Of a stretch of 53,612 nucleotides of DNA, positions 9,783-18,288 are shown one piece after another. The notes under the pieces are model-generated. The model searched no databases. It was not told the DNA's origin and saw only the letters and a list, made by a program, of their open reading frames with translations. The stretch's first letter is position 1, and the number at the start of each line of letters is the position of its first letter. The translations under genes and the position numbers were made by a program. The DNA comes from an uncultured Alteromonas sp. (GTDB taxonomy: Bacteria > Pseudomonadota > Gammaproteobacteria > Enterobacterales > Alteromonadaceae), in contig NZ_CAJXQY010000017.1 of assembly GCF_913058315.1 (NCBI RefSeq), forward strand, positions 1-53,612, read 5' to 3'.

Positions 9783-10940
9783 TTAAAACAATTCAATCTC
9801 ACCTGCTTCTACAGAAGAAGATGATACAGGGTTATGCAGGGCCGCCCACTCAGACTTCACTTTTTGCTGGAACTGTTCCGGGTCGTTTAAAAACACCTGG
9901 CGGTGGGCATCATCCATCAGATCGGCAATGTTCATATTCAGCAGGGTAACGGTACCAATGGTATATTCGATATACTGGCGGTTTATGTCACCGAATTGCA
10001 GACTGCGGGTGGCATTGTCCAGGGCTGAGTTTAACTCGATAGACAGGTTATGCAGGCCCGACGTGATGTTTTGATCATGTTCGGCCTTAACAATAATCCG
10101 CTCCAGCGCCTGATTAATATCTTTTTTCGCCTCAATAACATAGCTCACATCATAGGCTGCCAGTACGCCAATACGATCGCTCAGTGAGGAGATTTTGTCA
10201 TTGATGCTGTTGATTTGAGTCTGAATCGACTCACTAAACTGGGCTGAGCGATTCGATAAGCTGCGTACTTCATCTGCCACTACAGCAAAACCACGACCAT
10301 GTTCACCGGCCCGGGCAGCCTCAATAGCTGCGTTGAGCGCCAGTAAATTGGTTTGCGCGGCAATACTGTCGATATCTTTCAGGGCCTGAATAACCGAGGG
10401 GACCGTATCGTTAATGGCGGTAATCTGTTCCAGGATTTCCATAATCCCGGCCGACATGTCGACTGTACTTTGAATAAAGCGATCCAGTGTAACACCGGTG
10501 CGCTCTGCGAAGCTGCGCATCCTGTCGCTGTACAGTTCATCACTGTCATCATCGGCTTTGATCAATTGCAAAATAGTATTGCTTTGCTGATCCACCAGGC
10601 CTCGCAGTCCAATAAAACTGGTGCTAAGAGTATCCACCGCATCGTTATGGGTAGAAATAATATTGGCCAGGCTGGACTCGCAATCGGCGAGAACTTCGGT
10701 TGACGTTTGCGCGATAGTGTTGAGCGCAGGCTCTGCCGCAACAGCATTTACCGTGTTGTGTTCCTGCGGCGTTGCTGTCACTGACTGTGTCTCTGAGCGG
10801 TTTGATTGTGCGGCCGGCGCAAGGTATTCATACCCCAGTACGGCGGCGGCGAGAATAATGACTCCAACTACGCCGGAAACAAAATGAGCGAGTATCAGAG
10901 CAACGACTGTTGCTATCCCTACAACAAAATATTTATTCAT
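9783..10940 (-). CDS. Membrane-anchored MCP-type signalling protein lacking a sensor domain
   Basis: The 385-residue protein begins with one or two closely spaced hydrophobic helices (about 4-38, [31 protein letters not shown]). A linker and an MCP signalling domain follow (about 90-340, with the tip [20 protein letters not shown]). No periplasmic ligand-binding region is present. The ATG at 10940 is preferred over a longer frame starting at 11045, because GAGAAAG stands in front of it and the protein then begins directly with the membrane anchor. It is the first gene of the chemosensory operon. It may sense a membrane or cytoplasmic state, or act through the STAS/PP2C module encoded just behind it (inference). 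Confidence 0.88.
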   Translation of the reverse strand: MNKYFVVGIATVVALILAHFVSGVVGVIILAAAVLGYEYLAPAAQSNRSETQSVTATPQEHNTVNAVAAEPALNTIAQTSTEVLADCESSLANIISTHNDAVDTLSTSFIGLRGLVDQQSNTILQLIKADDDSDELYSDRMRSFAERTGVTLDRFIQSTVDMSAGIMEILEQITAINDTVPSVIQALKDIDSIAAQTNLLALNAAIEAARAGEHGRGFAVVADEVRSLSNRSAQFSESIQTQINSINDKISSLSDRIGVLAAYDVSYVIEAKKDINQALERIIVKAEHDQNITSGLHNLSIELNSALDNATRSLQFGDINRQYIEYTIGTVTLLNMNIADLMDDAHRQVFLNDPEQFQQKVKSEWAALHNPVSSSSVEAGEIELF

Positions 10941-11016
10941 GACTTTCTCTAATCCACAGGCTAACGCTATGAATTGTAGTACATATATGGTGCTACTGTA
11001 GGGAAGTATTGAAAGC

Positions 11017-11046
11017 GTTGCAACTACCTTTGTGGGTAGTTGCAAC
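11017..11046. repeat. Perfect 12-bp inverted repeat upstream of the chemosensory operon
   Basis: The arms GTTGCAACTACC (11017-11028) and GGTAGTTGCAAC (11035-11046) are perfect reverse complements around a six-base spacer. The site lies 77 bases before the first gene of the operon and after dsbD. On the minus strand, TTGCAA within the repeat is followed after 17 bases by TACAGT, a possible weak promoter. No T-run follows on the minus strand, so a regulator binding site is likelier than a terminator. Confidence 0.55.
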
Positions 11047-11133
11047 TAATTGATGATTAATAGGTTTTTCTAATATAGATTAAAATAAAAATATTTTTAC
11101 TTTAATTACGTAAACATAAATGTGACTGTTAAG

Positions 11134-12981
11134 TTATTGATTTTTGTTTAAAGCATTCGTTACATGCTTGGCAAACGGTTCTGCTTTCATAAAACCGGTG
11201 ACCCGGGCCTTTGTTAGCTCGTTGCCGTCCTCGTCGAACAGTAAAATGGTAGGTAAACCCAGAACGTCGAAAGCATCCTGGAAAGCCAGGTTGGTAGGGG
11301 TGTTATCGGTTAAATCGATCTGCATCCATACTGTATTGCTCAGTGCACTAATGACAGCCGGATCAACAAAGGTGTATTTTTCAAACTCTTTACAGGCCAC
11401 ACACCAGTCGGCGTACAGGTCAACCATCACCGACTTGCCCTCAGCATTGGCTGCTGCGAGTTTTTGTTCGAAATCCTCAAGGTTTTTTACAACCATAAAT
11501 TCCGGGTGGTGCTTAGACTGGGGGGCAGTCCCCGTGGCAGTACCTATTGATACCGGCTGACCACCACTGTGGCCAAACAGCGCGTTGTAGCCAAGCATGG
11601 CAGAGATAAACAAGCCGACAAAAATTAACAGGGTACGTACGCCCTTAGCAAAGGTGGCAGCGCTGGGCTGATTAACAACCTGATAGTAGCTGAAGGCCCC
11701 CAGACCGAGCGCCGACCAGAGCAGCATGCTGTAGTCTGAATTCCACAGGCGTTCAACAAATATCACCGCAACCGCCAGCAGCATGAAGCCAAAGGTTGTT
11801 TTAATGATGTTCATCCAGTTACCGGCTTTGGGCAGCAATTTACCACCGGTCATGGCAAAGATAATAAGGGGGATACCCATACCCAGGCTAAGGGCGTAAA
11901 GCGCCAGGAAGCCCAGGGTCATATCGCCGCTTTGGGCAATGAAAATTAATACACCAGTGAGCGGCGCAGTGGTGCACGGCGAAGCAATTAAACCTGAGAG
12001 TATACCCATAACAAAAACACCCACCAGGCTGCCTCGTTGCTGAGCGTTACTCATACCGCTGACTTTTTCCTGCCACTTACTGGGCAACTGGATTTCATAT
12101 AATCCGAACATGGCTGCGGCCAGCGCCACAAAAACCACAATAAAGGTGCCCAAAATATACGGGCTCTGCAGCGATGCCTGGAACTGTACCCCGGCAGACG
12201 CCACCACCAGACCCAGCAATGAGTACATAATTGCCATGCCCTGTACATACACAAAGGCGAGGGTAAACGCGCGCGACATTTTAATGTCTTTGCCTTGCCC
12301 AATGACAATGCCAGACACAATCGGGTACATAGGAAAAACGCATGGGGTAAATGCCAGCCCAATGCCTAAAGCAAGAAACAGCAACAAGGTGACGGTCAGG
12401 TTTTCATCGGATTGCAGCAGATTGGCTAAATCATATTGCTCGCTAACCGTCTGAGCAGGCTCTGCGGTGGTTGCTGCAGTTTGCCCGGCCCCACCACTGA
12501 GCTGACCGCTGACGCTGGTGCCCTGAATTTCGTTAAGATAAATGACCTTGGTAGTGGGGGGGTAACACAGCCCGGCACTGGCACAACCCTGATAGCGAAG
12601 TTTAACCACCCCATCCTGAACGGTTTCACTAATGGGGTAGCTGAAGGCGACGGTGTTGTAGTAAACATCTGAAATACCAAAAAATTCGTCTTCAATCTGT
12701 TCTGCTGGCGGAAACACCGGCTCGCCCAGCGTGGCATTTTTGGTGGAGGCCTTAAATTGCTTCTTATATAAGTAGTAACCGTCCGCAATGTCAAAGCGGA
12801 TCACCAGGGTGTCTCCCTGCTGGGCAAAGTCGAAGACAAAGGCTTCCTCTACCGGCAGAAATGACGGTTCGTCACTGAACAGATCATCCATGTTATTGTC
12901 GCTTAACTGGGCCGAAGCCACAGTGCTGAATAACAGGGTAATAAATGTCAGGGTGATAACTAAAAGCCGGGACTGATTCAC
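11134..12981 (-). CDS. dsbD: Thiol:disulfide interchange protein DsbD
   Basis: DsbD carries electrons from cytoplasmic thioredoxin across the inner membrane to periplasmic DsbC, DsbG and cytochrome-maturation proteins. The 615-residue product has a signal peptide ending near SAQ and the periplasmic alpha domain with its cysteine pair in GCASAGLCYPP. A multi-span membrane domain has the paired cysteines in AFTPCVFPMYP and ASPCTTAPL. A C-terminal thioredoxin-like domain has CVAC in YADWCVACK. The GTG at 12981 is chosen because GAGGAA stands seven bases before it; a TTG seven codons upstream would overlap cutA and lacks a ribosome binding site. It follows cutA by four bases, the usual cutA-dsbD order. 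Confidence 0.95.
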   Translation of the reverse strand: MNQSRLLVITLTFITLLFSTVASAQLSDNNMDDLFSDEPSFLPVEEAFVFDFAQQGDTLVIRFDIADGYYLYKKQFKASTKNATLGEPVFPPAEQIEDEFFGISDVYYNTVAFSYPISETVQDGVVKLRYQGCASAGLCYPPTTKVIYLNEIQGTSVSGQLSGGAGQTAATTAEPAQTVSEQYDLANLLQSDENLTVTLLLFLALGIGLAFTPCVFPMYPIVSGIVIGQGKDIKMSRAFTLAFVYVQGMAIMYSLLGLVVASAGVQFQASLQSPYILGTFIVVFVALAAAMFGLYEIQLPSKWQEKVSGMSNAQQRGSLVGVFVMGILSGLIASPCTTAPLTGVLIFIAQSGDMTLGFLALYALSLGMGIPLIIFAMTGGKLLPKAGNWMNIIKTTFGFMLLAVAVIFVERLWNSDYSMLLWSALGLGAFSYYQVVNQPSAATFAKGVRTLLIFVGLFISAMLGYNALFGHSGGQPVSIGTATGTAPQSKHHPEFMVVKNLEDFEQKLAAANAEGKSVMVDLYADWCVACKEFEKYTFVDPAVISALSNTVWMQIDLTDNTPTNLAFQDAFDVLGLPTILLFDEDGNELTKARVTGFMKAEPFAKHVTNALNKNQ

Positions 12982-12985
12982 CGAA

Positions 12986-13318
12986 TTACTTCCTCTTTTC
13001 AATGTTTAATGCCTGTTCTACCCAGGTACCATAAGCCTCACTTGCCGCACAGGCCGGTACGGCAATCCACTGCGGCACAGCATAAGTGTGCAGCGATGTA
13101 ACCAGTTGCTCTGCCTCGGCAAGTTTGTGCTGGTGGGTTTTGATTAGCAGCAGGTGTTCCTGATCCTGTATCACTTTGTTTTCCCAACGATACACCGAGG
13201 TCATTCCTGGTACTATCTGAACACACGCGGCCAGATGCTGCGCCAATAGCTCGGTAGCAATAGTTTGTGCGTTATCATGCGAATCTGTGGTGCAATATAC
13301 GATACAAAGGTTTGTCAT
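12986..13318 (-). CDS. cutA: Divalent cation tolerance protein CutA
   Basis: CutA is a small trimeric PII-like protein linked to copper tolerance; its molecular role is still uncertain. The 110-residue frame shows the family blocks IVYCTTDSHDNAQTIA, LAACVQIVPGMTSVYRWE and HTYAVPQWIAVPA. The ATG at 13318 is preferred over in-frame ATGs further upstream because GGGAA sits just before it and the protein then has normal length. It is the first gene of a two-gene unit with dsbD. Confidence 0.93.
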   Translation of the reverse strand: MTNLCIVYCTTDSHDNAQTIATELLAQHLAACVQIVPGMTSVYRWENKVIQDQEHLLLIKTHQHKLAEAEQLVTSLHTYAVPQWIAVPACAASEAYGTWVEQALNIEKRK

Positions 13319-13513
13319 ATTTCCCATAAGACCGGATTTATCCCAAATACTATTCAACTTGTCCGACTTGCCGGCACTTTACCGAGCAAATCGGGTCTGT
13401 GACAAGTCAATCATCGTTAGTACGGGATAAACTTGCGATACGATGACTTGGGTTTGCACAATTGTGCCCCATCTTCATTAACTGAACCTTAAGACTGCAA
13501 CAGGAAACCTACT

Positions 13514-13996
13514 TTGCGCTTTTTATTATTACTTTTTATTGTCATGCCAATCGCCGAAATTTCGCTGTTGCTGCAGGTGGGTGACTTAATAGGTGGCTGG
13601 AATACGGTAGGATTGATTATTGTCACGGCATTCGTGGGCGCTTATCTGGTGCGTCAGGAAGGCATCTCTACCTTGCAAACTGCGCAGGCCAAGCTGGCGC
13701 AGAATCAGGTGCCGGGCAATGAAATGCTCGAGGGCATGTTACTGGTGATTGCCGGGGTGTTGTTGGTTACACCGGGCTTTATAACCGATATTCTCGGCTT
13801 TACCTTTGCGTTACCGTTTTCGCGAAAATTCATTGCTGCCAGAGCAGCCAGTCACCTGACCGTTAAAACGTTTAATGCAACGCAACAGTCAACCTATCAG
13901 TATACCCATCGTCCGTCGGCTCAGGATGACGGCGATACCATTGAAGGCGAATATACCGATAAGTCAGAAAACGTCCCGAACAAGCGCCTGAAATAA
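13514..13996 (+). CDS. fxsA: FxsA family inner-membrane protein
   Basis: FxsA is an inner-membrane protein whose overproduction relieves F-plasmid exclusion of phage T7; its normal role is unknown. The 160-residue protein begins with hydrophobic helices (about 1-22 and 27-45). The family motifs are PIAEISLLLQVGDLIGGWNT, YLVRQEG and LLVTPGFITDILGF, and the tail is hydrophilic. The start is TTG at 13514 with AGGAAA eight bases upstream; no in-frame ATG keeps the conserved N terminus. Its end faces the end of the DUF4861 gene 23 bases away. Confidence 0.92.
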   Translation: MRFLLLLFIVMPIAEISLLLQVGDLIGGWNTVGLIIVTAFVGAYLVRQEGISTLQTAQAKLAQNQVPGNEMLEGMLLVIAGVLLVTPGFITDILGFTFALPFSRKFIAARAASHLTVKTFNATQQSTYQYTHRPSAQDDGDTIEGEYTDKSENVPNKRLK

Positions 13997-14019
13997 GCTT
14001 CAGGCACTGTCTGTCAAAC

Positions 14020-15012
14020 TTACAGGGTGGCTTCCAACGCGGCTAACTTCGCTTCCATAAAGGCTTCAAACTGATGCTGGTTTTGTGCCTGGTCTGGGTG
14101 TCCCGGCCAGCTCGCAAAGAAACCATACTGATACTCAGTGGCAGGTTTAAACTTAAACAGGTAATCATGGGGCCCGACAAATTGTTCGGCTATATCGCCT
14201 TTCTGCACAAATAAAGCCATCCCCAGTTCCAGGTCATCACCGAGAAGGTTTTGTTTGCCGTAGGTGGCTATCATTTTCCAGTTTGGACTTTCTTTTTCGA
14301 TATAAGCCACACCTTCATGCTTAACCAGACCGGTGATCAGGTTGTCCATGGCAACCGATGATTCCACCGACACAAGGGTACTGGGATCGCCGGCTTTGAT
14401 GCTGTAAACGGTTGTTACATCGGCGCTGATACCGTCGACTGTCCAACCGTCATATTTTACCTCAAACTGACTTTGCTCAGCGCCATTTTCAAGTAAACGC
14501 CAGTGGGTGGCATCGACATTTTTAAAGTGTTGTACGCCGCCATCGACCCAACGCCCTAAGGCCCCCAGACCAACTGACTTACCCACTTTGAGGGCATCGC
14601 CACCCCACTCACTGAGTTCATGATAACTGTCGTAACCGTCCTGTCCGACCTGAGGCAAAACGATATCCGTGGTGGTTTTTACAAAGACATCGATACCATT
14701 ACGCCAGTCCAGGTACAGACGGTAGCCAACCAGATCATTTTCCCAGCCCGGGCCTTCATAGCGCAGGTAATATGAGTGATCGGTGAGCTGTTCCGGCGAA
14801 GTAAAGAATTCCACCGTGGAAAACTGAAAATCGTCGGCCACATATTCGGTGCCTTGCCATGCGCCGCCCTGACGAACGGATAATTCTGCGTGGGTTTTTA
14901 CTACCGGTTGTGCTGGTGCAACCGTTGATTGGGTCTTCGACGGGGCATTATCAGAACAGCCTGAGAGCAGTATGGATGCGGCGAGTAGCGATTGTACGAG
15001 GTGCCGTTTCAT
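14020..15012 (-). CDS. DUF4861-family lipoprotein of the pectin locus
   Basis: The 330-residue protein has a lipoprotein signal ending in the lipobox LLSGC (cysteine near residue 19), then a beta-rich region with no catalytic motif I recognise. The sequence (YYLRYEGPGWENDLVGYRLYLDWRNG and ALGRWVDGG blocks) fits DUF4861, a family often found in loci for pectin or other uronate polysaccharides. It is transcribed divergently from kduD, and the 169-base gap between them holds a perfect copy of the locus palindrome. The gene is therefore probably co-regulated with uronate catabolism. A sugar-binding or glycoside-processing role in the cell envelope is plausible but unproven. GGAG precedes the ATG. 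Confidence 0.75.
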   Translation of the reverse strand: MKRHLVQSLLAASILLSGCSDNAPSKTQSTVAPAQPVVKTHAELSVRQGGAWQGTEYVADDFQFSTVEFFTSPEQLTDHSYYLRYEGPGWENDLVGYRLYLDWRNGIDVFVKTTTDIVLPQVGQDGYDSYHELSEWGGDALKVGKSVGLGALGRWVDGGVQHFKNVDATHWRLLENGAEQSQFEVKYDGWTVDGISADVTTVYSIKAGDPSTLVSVESSVAMDNLITGLVKHEGVAYIEKESPNWKMIATYGKQNLLGDDLELGMALFVQKGDIAEQFVGPHDYLFKFKPATEYQYGFFASWPGHPDQAQNQHQFEAFMEAKLAALEATL

Positions 15013-15067
15013 GGTTTTCTCCGTGTTTAGCTTTAGATAATCAATAGTAAAAATTTAGTTAATCATA

Positions 15068-15097
15068 TTGACAATTGCCACCGGTGGCAATTATTTT
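15068..15097 (+). promoter_or_regulatory. Operator 1 and kduD promoter
   Basis: A perfect 20-bp palindrome, AATTGCCACCGGTGGCAATT, spans 15073-15092 between the divergent DUF4861 and kduD genes. TTGACA at 15068-15073 and TATTTT at 15092-15097, 18 bases apart, would make a plus-strand promoter with the operator filling the spacer. A LacI-family repressor bound there would block RNA polymerase. It is the most symmetrical of the five sites. Confidence 0.8.
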
Positions 15098-15181
15098 AAA
15101 TATTGTTAACAAAGTTTGTTCCACAGGTGAACCTGTTAACATCTTTTGAATTGGTAATCGCTAAGTGAAGCAAGAGGTGAC

Positions 15182-15943
15182 ATGCCAGATTTTAGTTTAA
15201 GCCATCGTCGGGCCCTGGTGACCGGTGCCAGCAGAGGCATAGGACAAGCGTTAGCCGTAGCTCTTGCTGAAGCAGGTGCCGATGTTATTTGCGCCAGCTC
15301 AACGGCGGGTGGATGCGATGAAACGGTGGCCAGGATTGCCAGCATGGGTACGGTGAAAGTCGCTCAGTTGCATGCCGATCTTAGCGATATGCACGCCGTT
15401 CAGGCTCTCGCTGACGATGCGCTCGCGTTATGGGGCGGCATCGATATTCTGGTGAACAATGGCGGCACCATTTTCCGCAGTCCGGCAACAGAGTACCCGT
15501 TAGCAGAATGGCAAAATGTCCTCAAAGTGAATCTCGACGCCAGCTTTTTGCTCTGCCAGCAGTTGGGTAAAAAAATGCTGGAACAGGGCAGTGGCAAGAT
15601 CATTAATATCGCTTCCATGCTCAGTTACAGTGGCGGGATTACCGTACCCGCCTATACCGCCAGCAAGCATGCGATTGCCGGGTTAACCAAAGCCCTGGCT
15701 AATGAATGGGGCGCATCGGGGGTTCAGGTCAATGCCATTGCGCCCGGTTATATTCGCACAGATAACACGCAGGCATTGCAGGATGATGCTCAGCGCAGCA
15801 ACGAAATCTGTGCCCGTATTCCCGCCGGTCGCTGGGGGAATACTGACGATTTAAAAGGGGCCGTGGTGTTTTTAGCCAGTTCGGCCAGCCAGTATATCAA
15901 CGGCCACGTACTGGCGGTTGATGGTGGCTTTCTGGCCCGTTAA
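15182..15943 (+). CDS. kduD: 2-dehydro-3-deoxy-D-gluconate 5-dehydrogenase KduD (SDR family)
   Basis: KduD reduces 2,5-diketo-3-deoxygluconate to KDG with NAD(P)H, the step after KduI in unsaturated uronate catabolism. At 253 residues it matches E. coli KduD in length. It shows the classical SDR features: TGASRGIG near 14-21, NNGG near 92-95, catalytic serine in INIASMLSYSGG, and Y158 with K162 in YTASK. AGAGGTGA precedes the ATG. It is the first gene of a unit with kduI and the TRAP transporter, and the locus operator lies about 100 bases upstream. The enzyme name rests on context; SDRs of this type can have other sugar-acid substrates. Confidence 0.88.
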   Translation: MPDFSLSHRRALVTGASRGIGQALAVALAEAGADVICASSTAGGCDETVARIASMGTVKVAQLHADLSDMHAVQALADDALALWGGIDILVNNGGTIFRSPATEYPLAEWQNVLKVNLDASFLLCQQLGKKMLEQGSGKIINIASMLSYSGGITVPAYTASKHAIAGLTKALANEWGASGVQVNAIAPGYIRTDNTQALQDDAQRSNEICARIPAGRWGNTDDLKGAVVFLASSASQYINGHVLAVDGGFLAR

Positions 15944-15961
15944 TTTACAGGACACAAGATC

Positions 15962-16804
15962 ATGACGACTATATATGAAACCCGCTATGCCATTGGCCAG
16001 CAAGAAGCCAAAGGTTACGACACCCAGGCACTACGAGATGCCTTTCTTGCCGATAAGTTGATGCAACCGGGCAAGATTTACTGGGTATACAGCCATTACG
16101 AGCGCTTTATGGTAGGGGGCGCTGTGCCGGTTAAAAGCGGTCTTACACTGGATACGCTGGACGCATTGAAATCGGCTTGCTTTACCGCTCGCCGGGAAGT
16201 GGGGGTGATCAACGTTGGCGGATCCGGCAGTATAGCAGTCGACGACACGTCGTACGCTCTTGAAAAAGGCGAAGCCCTGTATATTGGTGCGGGTGAGCAC
16301 AGCGTAACGTTCTATTCTGAAAACAGTGACGAACCGGCCCGTTTCTACCTGAACTCAGCGCCTGCACATGCCAGCTACCCGTGTAAAAAAGTGGGTAAAG
16401 AAGAGGCCAACGTGCTGCATCTGGGATCACCTGAAACCGCCAATCAGCGCGATATTCACCAGTTAATTATCAATGGTGTGGTTGATACCTGCCAGTTACA
16501 AATGGGCCTCACCCGGCTTTATCCGGGCAGTGTATGGAATACCATGCCGGCCCATCAGCATGATCGCCGTAACGAAGTGTATTTTTATCTGGATGTGCCA
16601 GAGGGCCAGGCGGTGAGTCATTTTATGGGAGAGCCCCACGAAACCCGCCATATCTTTGTGCAGAATCACCAGGCCATATTATCACCACCGTGGTCCATTC
16701 ACTGCGGCTGCGGTACTGCCAACTATGCCTTTATCTGGGGCATGGCCGGCGAGAACCTTGATTATGATGATATGGATAAATTCCCTGCCAGTGAGCTGCG
16801 CTAG
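15962..16804 (+). CDS. kduI: 5-dehydro-4-deoxy-D-glucuronate isomerase KduI
   Basis: KduI isomerises 5-keto-4-deoxyuronate, formed spontaneously from unsaturated uronate monomers, to 2,5-diketo-3-deoxygluconate. The 280-residue cupin-type protein aligns in length with E. coli KduI (278). It keeps the zinc ligands H198, H200 and E205 in PAHQHDRRNEVYFY and H247 in WSIHCGCG. It lies 18 bases after kduD and ten bases before the TRAP binding-protein gene. GH105 in the same locus would release the unsaturated sugar that feeds this enzyme. Confidence 0.95.
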   Translation: MTTIYETRYAIGQQEAKGYDTQALRDAFLADKLMQPGKIYWVYSHYERFMVGGAVPVKSGLTLDTLDALKSACFTARREVGVINVGGSGSIAVDDTSYALEKGEALYIGAGEHSVTFYSENSDEPARFYLNSAPAHASYPCKKVGKEEANVLHLGSPETANQRDIHQLIINGVVDTCQLQMGLTRLYPGSVWNTMPAHQHDRRNEVYFYLDVPEGQAVSHFMGEPHETRHIFVQNHQAILSPPWSIHCGCGTANYAFIWGMAGENLDYDDMDKFPASELR

Positions 16805-16814
16805 GAGCGTTTCG

Positions 16815-17798
16815 ATGTTTAAAACGATAATTAGGTTAACCAGTGTCGTGGCTGTGAGCCTGGCATTGGCCAGTTGTGGGTCCAACAATGACAGTGAGGT
16901 CACGACTTTGCGTCTTGGACATACACTGGATACCCAGCATTCCGTGCACCAGGCCATGGTGTATTTTGGTGAGCGCCTGAGTGAGCTGTCGGATGGTGCC
17001 ATGGATGTAAAGATTTATCCGAGCAGTCAGTTGGGCACCGAACGCGAGATGATTGAGTTACTGCAAATTGGTTCGTTATCCATGACCAAAGTTTCGGCCA
17101 GTCCGCTTGAGGGCTTTGTGCCGGCCATGAAGATCTTCAGTATCCCCTACATCTTTCGCGATAATGATCACTTCTGGAAAGTGCTCAACAGCGAGGTGGG
17201 TAAAGGGTTATTAAAAGGGGTCGAACCGTTTCGCCTGAAAGGCCTTGCCTACTACGATGCTGGCAGCCGCAGTTTTTATACGAATAGCAAACCCATACGA
17301 ACCCCGGCAGATTTGGCTGGCATGAAAATTAGGGTGCTCAACAGCCCTACTGCAGTGCGCACGGTCAGAGAACTGGGCGGCGCTGCTACGCCGGTGGCCT
17401 GGGGTGAGCTCTATACGGCTCTGCAGCAAGGTGTTGTGGACGGCGCAGAGAACAATCCGCCGAGCTATTATTTGTCGCGCCATTATGAAATTGCCCGTTA
17501 TTACTCGCTGGATGAGCATACGTCGGTACCAGACGTAATGCTGATGTCATTACGGGTGTGGGAAAACCTTACCGACCAGCAACAGGCGTGGGTCGATGAA
17601 GCAATGCAGGATTCAGTGCTCTTCCAGCGTAAGGCCTGGCAGGCGTCAACGCTAGATTCTCTGGCAAAAGTCAAAGCTGATGGGGTGGAAGTGATTTATC
17701 CCGACAAAAAGCCGTTTGTTGAAGCTGTGAAGCCCTTTCATGAAAGCCTGCGCGGCACTGCCGTTGGCGATCTCATTTCTCAAATAAAGGCCATGTAG
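16815..17798 (+). CDS. dctP: TRAP transporter solute-binding protein (DctP family), predicted lipoprotein
   Basis: This binds a carboxylated sugar outside the inner membrane and delivers it to the DctQ/DctM membrane proteins. The 327-residue protein has the DctP fold with blocks LRLGHTLDTQHSVHQA, GTEREMIELLQIGSL and DGAENNPPSYY. A conserved arginine in GMKIRVLNSP normally forms the salt bridge with the substrate carboxylate. The N terminus ends in LALASCGS, a lipobox, so the protein is probably membrane-tethered rather than free. The start at 16815 follows AGGAG. A longer open frame into kduI is rejected because it would place more than 50 unrelated residues before the signal. Galacturonate or an unsaturated or keto-deoxy uronate is the likely substrate. 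Confidence 0.92.
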   Translation: MFKTIIRLTSVVAVSLALASCGSNNDSEVTTLRLGHTLDTQHSVHQAMVYFGERLSELSDGAMDVKIYPSSQLGTEREMIELLQIGSLSMTKVSASPLEGFVPAMKIFSIPYIFRDNDHFWKVLNSEVGKGLLKGVEPFRLKGLAYYDAGSRSFYTNSKPIRTPADLAGMKIRVLNSPTAVRTVRELGGAATPVAWGELYTALQQGVVDGAENNPPSYYLSRHYEIARYYSLDEHTSVPDVMLMSLRVWENLTDQQQAWVDEAMQDSVLFQRKAWQASTLDSLAKVKADGVEVIYPDKKPFVEAVKPFHESLRGTAVGDLISQIKAM

Positions 17799-17799
17799 T

Positions 17800-18288
17800 A
17801 TGCGCAAGGTTATCCGATTGATTGATCAACTCGTTGCCGGCACCTTAATGCTGGCGATGACACTCATATTACTGACCGTGGTGTGGCAGGTGATTTCCCG
17901 CTATATCCTGCAGGATCCGGCCTCTGTAACCGAAGAGCTATCGCGCTTTTTACTGATTTGGATTGGTCTGCTCGGGGCCGCTTTTGCTTATCGACAAAAA
18001 GTGCATCTGGGCTTCAATCTGATTGTTGAAAAACAGTCTGAGCTAGTCCGTAAGTACATACTTACGCTGGTTGAGTTGCTGGTGATAACATTCTGCGCAA
18101 CCACATTATTATTTGGCGGCAGCCAGCTGGTGTCACTGACACTGGAGCTGGAGCAAATCTCTGCGGCGCTGGGAATTCGAATGGGCTATGTTTATGTGGT
18201 ATTACCGGTTTCGGGGCTTCTGCTCATCTGGTACGGGCTAATCAATATTCACAACCTGTGGCTGGCCGACGAAGAAGGAGCACTATAA
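17800..18288 (+). CDS. dctQ: TRAP transporter small permease (DctQ family)
   Basis: The 162-residue inner-membrane protein has four predicted membrane segments (about 13-33, 46-63, 87-107 and 130-148) and the family features SRYILQDPASVTEELSRFLLIWIGLLGAAFAYR. It is the small subunit that joins DctM in sodium-driven uptake. It starts one base after the dctP stop, and its stop overlaps the dctM start as TAATG. The gene has no independent promoter that I can see. Confidence 0.93.
   Translation: MRKVIRLIDQLVAGTLMLAMTLILLTVVWQVISRYILQDPASVTEELSRFLLIWIGLLGAAFAYRQKVHLGFNLIVEKQSELVRKYILTLVELLVITFCATTLLFGGSQLVSLTLELEQISAALGIRMGYVYVVLPVSGLLLIWYGLINIHNLWLADEEGAL

Noticed and set aside
16656-16814. Longer N terminus for the TRAP binding protein
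   Set aside because: It would overlap kduI and place a non-conserved stretch before a clear lipoprotein signal with its own ribosome binding site.
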